Source of the DNA: Oscillospiraceae bacterium
GTDB lineage: Bacteria; Bacillota_A; Clostridia; Oscillospirales; Oscillospiraceae
Assembly (NCBI GenBank): GCA_024690695.1
Contig: JAILOS010000128.1
Location: forward strand, 1 to 5,470
DNA length: 5,470 nt
Reading direction: 5' to 3'
The notes under the pieces were generated by a model. It was given only the letters and a program-made list of their open reading frames with translations. It did not search any database and had not been told where the DNA came from. Shown here one piece after another: positions 1 to 5,470 of the stretch; position 1 is the stretch's first letter; each line of letters opens with the position of its first letter. Made by a program: the position numbers and the translations under genes.

Positions 1-125
1 CGAATCCGGCGAGGGAGGGCCCGTCCGGGCGCAGAACGATCGTCGGTCCCCCTCCCTGCGCCGGGGCGAGCGCGCAGTCTCCGTCTTTTCCGAACAGGCG
101 CAGGCGCAGGCCGTTCCAGCCGAGC
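1..125. repeat. left arm of a perfect 125-bp inverted repeat
   Basis: Every base of this arm matches the reverse complement of 261-385, with no mismatch or gap. Identity stops abruptly at 125/126 on the inner side, and the arm begins at the first base of the window, so its outer limit is unknown. The right arm reads as protein-coding sequence continuous with the frame ending at 429, so the left arm is more likely the inverted copy. No transposase, recombinase or target-site duplication is visible. A fold-back (chimeric) artefact at a contig end is the simplest explanation; a genuine inverted duplication is the alternative. Confidence 0.95.
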
Positions 126-129
126 GGAG

Positions 130-429
130 ATGCCGCGCGCACAGACGCTGCTGAGAGCCCTGCGCGGCACGGCGCCGATCCTCTGCGCCGCACCGGAGGA
201 GGAGCGGGCCGCCTGCGCCGCGCGCTGCGGGGCGCTGCTGCTGCGCGGAGAGGGGACGGAGCTCGGCTGGAACGGCCTGCGCCTGCGCCTGTTCGGAAAA
301 GACGGAGACTGCGCGCTCGCCCCGGCGCAGGGAGGGGGACCGACGATCGTTCTGCGCCCGGACGGGCCCTCCCTCGCCGGATTCGTATCGTGGACGCTGC
401 ATAGCGAGGGCGCGTCGCGCATAGAATGA
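130..429 (+). CDS. unidentified protein, probably a C-terminal fragment with a false or uncertain start
   Basis: The 99-codon frame from ATG 130 to the TGA at 427-429 is not a family I recognise. It has an Ala/Arg-rich first half with three cysteines (residues 19, 28 and 33), then a probable beta-rich second half with an LRLRL run, a Gly-rich turn and a VLRPDG segment before a short hydrophobic strand. The end weakly recalls the C-terminal strands of minor pilin-like (GspH/FimT) proteins, but that is only an impression. The start is doubtful: GGAG touches the ATG with no spacing, and the frame stays open to base 1 through the inverted copy. The real gene most likely began upstream in sequence that the left repeat arm has replaced. 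No signal peptide or membrane segment can be judged without the true N-terminus. Confidence 0.35.
   Translation: MPRAQTLLRALRGTAPILCAAPEEERAACAARCGALLLRGEGTELGWNGLRLRLFGKDGDCALAPAQGGGPTIVLRPDGPSLAGFVSWTLHSEGASRIE
261..385. repeat. right arm of the perfect 125-bp inverted repeat
   Basis: This is the partner of 1-125, separated from it by a 135-nt spacer (126-260). It lies inside the plus-strand reading frame that ends at 429 and encodes the central and C-terminal part of that frame, including an alternating LRLRL strand-like run. Because it continues smoothly into coding-like sequence on both sides, it is probably the native copy. If transcribed through both arms, the RNA would form a very long, stable hairpin. 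Confidence 0.95.
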
Positions 430-460
430 GGGCGGCTGCTTTTGCGAGGAGGGAAGAAAG

Positions 461-523
461 ATGGATAAAGACGTCGACGATCTGATCTTCGGGGACGCCG
501 ATCCGGGGCCGAGCCGCCGGTAG
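461..523 (+). CDS. possible 20-aa small ORF with a strong ribosome binding site
   Basis: An ATG at 461 follows a purine-rich AGGAGGGAAGAAAG stretch (447-460), a strong Shine-Dalgarno signal with workable spacing. The frame encodes an acidic peptide beginning MDKDVDDLIFGD and stops at TAG 521-523. It lies 31 nt downstream of the preceding stop, in the same direction, so it could be the last cistron of that operon or the truncated N-terminus of a longer gene. I recognise no homologue. The ribosome binding site is the only real support; a 20-codon frame by itself proves nothing. Confidence 0.3.
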   Translation: MDKDVDDLIFGDADPGPSRR

Positions 524-558
524 CGCGTCCGGCCGAAGGAAAAGGATATACCGGAACG

Positions 559-600
559 AAAAAACCCCGGAGGGCCGCAGACATGCGATCCCTCCGGGGT
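559..600 (-). terminator. intrinsic terminator of the DUF1858 gene
   Basis: Read on the minus strand, an 11-bp stem (564-574 paired with 590-600, core CCCCGGAGGG/CCCTCCGGGG) is followed by six T residues (564 down to 559). The 15-nt loop can close further through CGCA/TGCG around a GACA tetraloop. It lies 17 nt beyond the stop of the minus-strand gene at 617. In the plus direction the hairpin is followed only by TCTTG, so it would terminate the converging plus-strand transcripts less well. Confidence 0.85.
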
Positions 601-616
601 CTTGCGCCCGGGCTTT

Positions 617-820
617 TCAGCCGAGGCTCGCCTGATATTCCCTGATGGCGGAGAGGACCTGGTCGGGGTCCAGACCGTGCACGGCGCAGGCCTCCTCCAG
701 AGACTCGCCCACGGAAGAGGGGCAGCCGACGCAGTGCATGCCGCACTGCATCAGGATATAGGCGATGCCCATGTCCTGCTCCAGCATTTCGCCGATCAGC
801 GTTTCCTTGGTGATTTCCAT
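617..820 (-). CDS. DUF1858 / hybrid-cluster-associated redox disulfide protein
   Basis: This 67-residue cytoplasmic protein matches the small family usually annotated as DUF1858 or hybrid cluster protein-associated redox disulfide domain. Visible hallmarks are the N-terminal ITKETLIGEML segment, the central CGMHCVGCPSS motif (Cys26, Cys30 and Cys33, giving a CxxC pair) and the ESLEEACAVHGLD helix near residues 39-51, which adds Cys45. Family members are thought to act in redox or metal-linked chemistry, often near hybrid cluster (prismane) protein genes, but their biochemical role is not established. Length is normal and complete. The start is supported by AAGGAG with 7-nt spacing upstream. 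Its promoter and terminator are both visible, so it appears monocistronic. No hcp gene lies in this window. Confidence 0.9.
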   Translation of the reverse strand: MEITKETLIGEMLEQDMGIAYILMQCGMHCVGCPSSVGESLEEACAVHGLDPDQVLSAIREYQASLG

Positions 821-864
821 GTTTTTTCTCCTTCCTGCCGTGAAGGGCAGACGCTTTCGACGGC

Positions 865-892
865 ATTATAACAGGATTTGCGAAAAATACAA
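865..892 (-). promoter_or_regulatory. sigma-A type promoter of the DUF1858 gene
   Basis: On the minus strand, a perfect TATAAT -10 box (870 to 865) is preceded by TTGTAT (892 to 887) with a 16-nt spacer. The -10 match is exact, while the -35 keeps only TTG. Transcription would begin near 858, giving a leader of about 37 nt before the ATG at 820. It shares the 212-nt divergent intergenic region with the promoter proposed for the ATPase gene. Confidence 0.65.
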
Positions 893-972
893 GAGGGTTG
901 CCGGCGCTTTTCTGCGAAAAGAGCGCGGATGGAAAATTAATCCCCTCTTAACGAATTATTTACGCTTTCCCC

Positions 973-999
973 TTGCGCGTTCGCCGTAAAAATGATAAT
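973..999 (+). promoter_or_regulatory. probable promoter of the small P-loop ATPase gene
   Basis: GATAAT at 994-999 (five of six matches to the -10 consensus) has TTGCGC at 973-978 upstream. The 15-nt spacer is short and the -35 is weak, so this is a candidate only. It lies in the right place, with transcription starting near 1006 and a leader of about 27 nt containing the AAAAGGAG ribosome binding site. The AT-rich patch at 930-965 may contribute as an upstream element. Confidence 0.4.
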
Positions 1000-1032
1000 C
1001 TGGACCTACCATGAGAAAAGGAGCGTGATGGC

Positions 1033-1446
1033 ATGGTCAAGATCATCCTCGGGCTGAAGGGGTCCGGCAAAACGAAGAAGCTGGTGGAGATGGTCCGCGA
1101 GGCGGTCGATCTCGAACACGGCGACGTCGTCTGCATCGAGAAGGAGAAGAAGCTCACGTACGACATCCCCTACAGGGCGAGACTGATCGACGCCGGCGAA
1201 TACGGCATCGGGAGCTATGAATTGCTGAAAGGTTTTGTCAGCGGCCTGCACGCCGGCAATTACGATATTACCCACATCTTTATCGACAATTTTTACAAGC
1301 TGGTCAACGACAAATCGGCCGAGTCGCTGGACGCCTTCGTCGTCTGGCTGGAGCGCTTCTCCGAGCGGGACAACGTGGAGTTCGTGCTGAGCGTATCGGC
1401 CGAGCCGGAGAGCGTCGGAGAGCTGGCGCGGGCGCATCGGATCTGA
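1033..1446 (+). CDS. small P-loop ATPase of unknown function
   Basis: This 137-residue protein opens with beta strand MVKIIL followed by a Walker A motif GLKGSGKT (residues 7-14, with Lys13 and Thr14), so it should bind ATP or GTP. A hydrophobic strand ending in Asp85 (HIFIDN, residues 81-86) fits Walker B, and a later strand near 115-121 resembles the next core strand of a P-loop fold. The VVCIEKEKKLTYDI segment at 32-45 is a characteristic block of a protein I recall from Clostridia, annotated only as an ATP-binding or PilT-like protein. It is far too short to be a PilT motor. No membrane segment or signal peptide is visible. The start at 1033 is supported by AAAAGGAG (1016-1023); the ATG at 1028 is out of frame. 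A hairpin with a T tract separates it from rimM, so shared transcription is uncertain. Confidence 0.8.
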   Translation: MVKIILGLKGSGKTKKLVEMVREAVDLEHGDVVCIEKEKKLTYDIPYRARLIDAGEYGIGSYELLKGFVSGLHAGNYDITHIFIDNFYKLVNDKSAESLDAFVVWLERFSERDNVEFVLSVSAEPESVGELARAHRI

Positions 1447-1447
1447 G

Positions 1448-1513
1448 CCGCGCCGCCGTCGGCCGAACGAGAGCGCCGCAGCGTCCCTCCCGGGGCGCCG
1501 CGGCGCGGTTTTT
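1448..1513 (+). terminator. GC-rich hairpin with T tract between the ATPase gene and rimM
   Basis: CCGCGCCGC (1448-1456) can pair with GCGGCGCGG (1500-1508), directly followed by five T residues (1509-1513). A competing stem uses GCGCCGC (1473-1479) with GCGGCGC (1500-1506), and CGCCGCGGCG is itself palindromic, so several folds compete. This has the form of an intrinsic terminator for the ATPase gene. However, the rimM ribosome binding site AGGAG starts at the next base (1514) and no separate rimM promoter is evident, so partial termination or attenuation is possible. Confidence 0.6.
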
Positions 1514-1524
1514 AGGAGAAGAAC

Positions 1525-2013
1525 ATGGAAAAAAAGACGGCGATCGACGCCGGAAGGATCGTGAACACCCACGGGGTGCGCGGTGAAGTGAAAATCGAGG
1601 TCTGGCTCGACAGTCCGGCGATGCTAAGGGGCTGCGGGCGTCTTTTCCTCGGCGGCGAGGCGCGCAGGATCCTCTCCGGGCGCGAGCAGAAGGGCTTTCT
1701 GATCGCGCGCCTGGAGGGCGTGGAGGATCTGAACGCCGCGATGGCGCTGAAGGGCCGCGTCGTGCAGATCGAGCGGGGCGACGCGAAGCTGCCCGAGGGA
1801 AGCTATTTCCTGCAGGACCTGATCGGCGCGGCGGTCGAGGACGAGAGCGGGGCGCCGGTCGGCGTGCTGGAGGACGTGCTCGAGCTGCCCGCGCAGCGCG
1901 TGTACGTCGTGCGCGGCGAGAGCGAGCATCTGATCCCCGCCGTACCGGAATTCATCCGCGGGACGGACCTTGAAAAGGGCGTCGTCACCGTGCGTCTGAT
2001 CGAGGGCATGTGA
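1525..2013 (+). CDS. rimM: ribosome maturation factor RimM
   Basis: RimM is a cytoplasmic assembly factor that binds ribosomal protein S19 and helps mature the head of the 30S subunit and process 16S rRNA. The 162-residue product has the normal family length and both domains: an N-terminal RimM barrel (about residues 7-82) starting with the hallmark GRIVNTHGVRGEVKI, and a C-terminal PRC barrel (about 92-160) starting at YFLQDLIG (94-101) and including HLIPAVPEFI (135-144). The start at 1525 has AGGAG at 1514-1518 with 6-nt spacing. Its TGA stop shares one base with the trmD ATG, implying translational coupling. The usual upstream partners rpsP and the KH-domain gene are absent here; an ATPase gene takes that place. 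Confidence 0.96.
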   Translation: MEKKTAIDAGRIVNTHGVRGEVKIEVWLDSPAMLRGCGRLFLGGEARRILSGREQKGFLIARLEGVEDLNAAMALKGRVVQIERGDAKLPEGSYFLQDLIGAAVEDESGAPVGVLEDVLELPAQRVYVVRGESEHLIPAVPEFIRGTDLEKGVVTVRLIEGM

Positions 2014-2015
2014 TG
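2002..2015 (+). promoter_or_regulatory. ribosome binding site and TGATG coupling junction fixing the trmD start
   Basis: GAGGG at 2002-2006, inside the end of rimM, lies 6 nt before the ATG at 2013-2015. The rimM stop TGA (2011-2013) overlaps that ATG by one base. The in-frame GTG at 2010 would sit only 3 nt from the GAGGG and would add one extra Met in front of the usual M-x-IDVLTLFP beginning, so ATG 2013 is preferred. Confidence 0.7.
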
Positions 2016-3305
2016 TTTCATATCGACGTGTTGACGCTGTTCCCGGACACGGTGCACGCGGTGCTGCATGAGAGCATCCTCGGCCGCGCGGCCGGAAAGG
2101 GCCTCGTGGACATCCGCTGCATCCAGATCCGGGACTATACCGACAACAAACAGCGGCAGGTGGACGATTACCCCTACGGCGGCGGCCGCGGCTGCGTGAT
2201 GATGGCGCAGCCGCTGAAGAGCTGCCTAGAGGCGGCGCTTTCCGCCGCGCCGGAGGAGGAGCGCCGCCGGGTGATCTACATGAGCCCGCAGGGCGCGCCC
2301 TTCACGCAGGAGACGGCCCGGCGGCTGCAGCGCGAGTACGACCGGCTGGTGCTGGTCTGCGGCCACTACGAGGGCGTGGACGAGCGCTTCATCGAGGCCT
2401 GCGTCGACGAGGAGATCTCCCTCGGCGACTTCGTGCTGACCGGCGGCGAGATCGCCGCGATGGCCGTGGCCGACGCGGTGTGCCGTCTGGTGCCGGGCGT
2501 GCTGGCCGACGAGAGCTGCTACACCGGCGAGAGCCATTGGGACGGGCTGCTGGAATACCCGCAGTACACGCGCCCGGAGCTCTGGGAGGGCCGCGCCGTG
2601 CCGGAGGTCCTGCTGCAGGGCGACCACGCCCGCGTGGAAAAGTGGCGCCGGCGGCAGCAGCTCGAGCGGACGAGAGACAAGCGGCCCGACCTGTTCGAGA
2701 AGCTCAGCCTGACGGACAGGGACGACCTCAGACTGCTGGAGCAGGTCAAACGGGAGCAGGGGAGAAGGAAGCTCACCGAAGCCGTGACCTGCCGTCCGGC
2801 GGCCGAGAGCGACCTGCCCGCCCTGTTGCGGATCGCCGGGGAGGCGAGCGCCTGGCTCAAGAGGCAGGGCGTCGATCAGTGGCAGGACGGGTATCCGGCG
2901 GAGCGGCACTTCCGCGCCGACCTGGAGCGCGGGGAGTGCTTCGCCGTGCTGCACGGAGAGGCGCTCGCGGGCTTTTTTGTGCTGTCGAAGCGCGAGGAAG
3001 CGAGCTACGCCGCCATCAGCGACGGCAAGTGGACGGCGGATGTGCCGTACTGTGTGCTGCACCGCTGCGCCGTGGCGGAGGAATACCGCGGGACGGGGCT
3101 GGCGCAGAAGCTGATGGGCTTCGTCGAGCAGCAGGCCAGAGCCTGCGGCCTGCGCTGCGTCCGCACCGACACGCACAGAAAGAACAAGCCCATGCAGCGC
3201 CTGCTGCGCGACAGCGGCTACCGCTACCGCGGCAACGTGCTGGTGAGCGTCGGCGAAGGGCACGACCCTGCCCGCCAGGCGTATGAAAAACTGCTGAAAC
3301 GATAG
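2013..3305 (+). CDS. trmD: tRNA (guanine37-N1)-methyltransferase TrmD fused to a GNAT acetyltransferase domain
   Basis: The 430-residue product joins two domains. Residues 1 to about 252 are TrmD, which uses S-adenosylmethionine to make m1G37 next to the tRNA anticodon and so prevents frameshifting. Visible marks are IDVLTLFP (4-11), VDDYPYGGGRG (50-60), GHYEGVDER (117-125), the knot segment SLGDFVLTGGE (136-146), Arg158 (equivalent to E. coli Arg154) and EYPQYTRPE (181-189). The position of E. coli catalytic Asp169 appears to hold Glu173. Residues from about 257 to 430 form a complete GNAT domain: acetyl-CoA loop RGTGLA (359-364) and the DTHRKNKPMQRLL block (386-398). TrmD alone is usually about 240-255 residues. 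The junction is one open frame without a long linker. GTG 2784 could allow separate GNAT translation, but its ribosome binding site is poorly spaced. The acetyl acceptor is unknown. It overlaps rimM by one base. Confidence 0.93.
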   Translation: MFHIDVLTLFPDTVHAVLHESILGRAAGKGLVDIRCIQIRDYTDNKQRQVDDYPYGGGRGCVMMAQPLKSCLEAALSAAPEEERRRVIYMSPQGAPFTQETARRLQREYDRLVLVCGHYEGVDERFIEACVDEEISLGDFVLTGGEIAAMAVADAVCRLVPGVLADESCYTGESHWDGLLEYPQYTRPELWEGRAVPEVLLQGDHARVEKWRRRQQLERTRDKRPDLFEKLSLTDRDDLRLLEQVKREQGRRKLTEAVTCRPAAESDLPALLRIAGEASAWLKRQGVDQWQDGYPAERHFRADLERGECFAVLHGEALAGFFVLSKREEASYAAISDGKWTADVPYCVLHRCAVAEEYRGTGLAQKLMGFVEQQARACGLRCVRTDTHRKNKPMQRLLRDSGYRYRGNVLVSVGEGHDPARQAYEKLLKR

Positions 3306-3341
3306 ATTTCGGTTTTCGGCATTCGACTTTTAGGGAATACT

Positions 3342-4208
3342 ATGAACCTGACAGACTATAACGAGATCCGCGGGCTGCTGGCGCGGCACGGCTTTCATTT
3401 TTCCAAAGCCCTCGGACAGAACTTTCTGACGGCCGCCTGGGTGCCGGAGCGCATCGCGGCGGAGGCCGGGCTGGATGAGCGCAGCGGCGTCGTCGAGATT
3501 GGCCCCGGCGTCGGCTGCCTGACGGCGGAGCTGGCCAAACGGGCGGGCCGGGTCGCCGCGATCGAAGCGGACAAGTCCCTGCTGCCGGTGCTGCGGGAGA
3601 CGCTGGCGGATTGCGACAACGTCACGGTGATCCCCGGCGACGCGACGAGGCTCGACCTGCGCGCGCTGGCCGGACGGGAGCTGCCCGGTCTGCGGCCCGT
3701 CGTCTGCGCGAATCTCCCCTACAGCGTTACGACCCCGCTGCTGACCGCGATCATCGAGGCCGGCTGCTTCGAGACCGTCACCGTGATGATCCAGCGCGAG
3801 GTGGCCAGGCGCATCTGCGCCGGGCCGGACTGCCCGGATTACGGGGCCTTCGGCCTCTTCGTCCAGTGGCACTGCGAGCCGAAGCTGCTCTTCGAGGTGC
3901 CGCCGGGCTGCTTCGTGCCGCAGCCGAAGGTGACCTCCGCGGTCGTCCGTCTGGAACGCCGCGCTCAGCCGCCCGCCGCCGTGGAGGACGAGGAGCTGCT
4001 GTTCCGGATCATCCGCGCGGCCTTCAACCAGCGCCGCAAAACGCTGGTCAACGCGCTCTCATCCGCCCTTGCGCTCGACAAGGCCGAGCTCGCCGCCGCG
4101 CTCGAGCGGGCGGGCTTCGACGCGCGCATCCGGGGAGAGACGCTGGATCTTGGTGGATTTGCCGCAGTCTGCGGCGAAATCCGCCGTCTGCGGAGCGTCG
4201 ATTTGTGA
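3342..4208 (+). CDS. rsmA: 16S rRNA (adenine1518-N6/adenine1519-N6)-dimethyltransferase RsmA/KsgA
   Basis: RsmA (KsgA) transfers four methyl groups from S-adenosylmethionine to two adjacent adenines in the 3'-terminal helix of 16S rRNA, a late step in 30S assembly; loss gives kasugamycin resistance in other bacteria. The 288-residue protein is full length. Motifs in order are KALGQNFL (22-29), SAM-binding EIGPGVG (52-58), acidic Glu75 closing motif II, GDA (99-101), catalytic NLPY (124-127), FVPQPKVTSAV (191-201) and FNQRRKTL (228-235) in the helical C-terminal domain. The start has AGGG at 3332-3335 with 6-nt spacing. It follows trmD after 36 nt with no terminator or clear promoter between, so cotranscription with rimM-trmD is likely. 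No convincing terminator follows it. Confidence 0.96.
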   Translation: MNLTDYNEIRGLLARHGFHFSKALGQNFLTAAWVPERIAAEAGLDERSGVVEIGPGVGCLTAELAKRAGRVAAIEADKSLLPVLRETLADCDNVTVIPGDATRLDLRALAGRELPGLRPVVCANLPYSVTTPLLTAIIEAGCFETVTVMIQREVARRICAGPDCPDYGAFGLFVQWHCEPKLLFEVPPGCFVPQPKVTSAVVRLERRAQPPAAVEDEELLFRIIRAAFNQRRKTLVNALSSALALDKAELAAALERAGFDARIRGETLDLGGFAAVCGEIRRLRSVDL

Positions 4209-4218
4209 GGAAAATCAC

Positions 4219-4248
4219 TTGCTTTTCGGGGCGATCCTGTGTTATTCT
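4219..4248 (+). promoter_or_regulatory. probable promoter of ppdK with extended -10
   Basis: TTGCTT (4219-4224) and TATTCT (4243-4248) are separated by 18 nt, and TG at 4240-4241 gives an extended -10 element. Transcription would start near 4255, leaving a leader of about 64 nt. The region is clearly more AT-rich than the flanking genes. Confidence 0.6.
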
Positions 4249-4254
4249 AAATAG

Positions 4255-4274
4255 TGGCAAAGAAATAAATGCCA
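4255..4274 (+). promoter_or_regulatory. small hairpin at the predicted 5' end of the ppdK mRNA
   Basis: TGGCA (4255-4259) can pair with TGCCA (4270-4274) around an A-rich 10-nt loop. It falls at the transcription start predicted from the promoter. Such 5'-terminal stems can stabilise an mRNA, but five base pairs are few and the role is inferred. Confidence 0.3.
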
Positions 4275-4318
4275 ATTCTGCTGCGAAGACAAAATTTAAG
4301 ATAGAAAGGACTACAAGC

Positions 4319-5470
<1,152 letters not shown>

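Noticed and set aside
275..291. Short tandem repeat GCCTGC x 2.8 (mirrored at 95-111)
   Set aside because: It simply encodes the LRLRL run with the same two codons; too short to be a meaningful repeat.
1..385. Inverted repeat as the ends of an insertion sequence or an invertible switch
   Set aside because: The 135-nt spacer cannot encode a transposase or recombinase, there is no target duplication, and the repeat sits inside a reading frame at the window edge.
1006..1572. 188-codon minus-strand frame opposite the ATPase gene
   Set aside because: The plus strand has a Walker A motif, a good ribosome binding site and a promoter candidate; the antisense product has no family features and would cross the hairpin region.
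2226..3263. 345-codon minus-strand frame opposite trmD
   Set aside because: Antisense shadow of a GC-rich gene, rich in A, H, Q and R, with no recognisable domain; the plus strand has unmistakable TrmD and GNAT motifs.
2480..3286. 268-codon plus-strand frame overlapping trmD
   Set aside because: Arg/Ala/Gly-rich product typical of an out-of-frame reading of GC-rich coding DNA.
3330..3872. 180-codon minus-strand frame opposite rsmA
   Set aside because: Antisense shadow; RsmA motifs fix the true frame on the plus strand.
4158..4195. Hairpins around GCCGCA/TGCGGC near the end of rsmA as a terminator
   Set aside because: They lie within the coding region and no T tract follows.
4210..4227. GAAAA/TTTTC pairing after rsmA as a terminator
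   Set aside because: A weak A-T stem without a T tract that overlaps the ppdK -35 box.

Overview
The window looks like chromosomal DNA of a GC-rich member of the class Clostridia (Firmicutes), probably near Oscillospiraceae/Ruminococcaceae. This rests on sequence resemblance recalled from memory: a clostridial-type pyruvate phosphate dikinase, a small clostridial P-loop ATPase, a hybrid-cluster-associated CxxC protein (DUF1858 type), TATAAT-like promoters and AGGAG-type ribosome binding sites. No search was run, so the placement is an inference.

Layout. Positions 1-125 are an exact reverse complement of 261-385, with a 135-nt spacer; because the left arm begins at base 1, a contig-end fold-back or assembly artefact is the leading explanation. 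An unidentified plus-strand reading frame ends at 429, followed by a possible 20-codon ORF (461-523). A minus-strand DUF1858 redox-disulfide gene (617-820) has its own promoter and a clear terminator (559-600). Diverging from it is a small P-loop ATPase gene of unknown function (1033-1446), followed by a GC-rich hairpin with a T tract. Then comes a translation-maintenance block: rimM (1525-2013), trmD fused in frame to a GNAT acetyltransferase (2013-3305), and rsmA/ksgA (3342-4208). A separate promoter (about 4219-4248) drives ppdK, which starts at 4319 and runs off the right edge with 384 codons visible.

How the genes fit together. RimM assists 30S maturation, TrmD makes m1G37 in tRNA, and RsmA dimethylates two adenines near the 3' end of 16S rRNA, so the central block is an RNA-modification and ribosome-maturation group. 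The usual partners rpsP (upstream of rimM) and rplS (downstream of trmD) are absent: an ATPase gene precedes rimM, and trmD carries a GNAT domain followed by rsmA. PPDK belongs to central pyruvate/PEP metabolism and looks independently expressed.

The observations most worth a second look are the TrmD-GNAT fusion, the perfect inverted repeat at the left edge, and the hairpin/T tract that abuts the rimM ribosome binding site. I see no CRISPR array, tRNA, rRNA, insertion sequence or phage gene.
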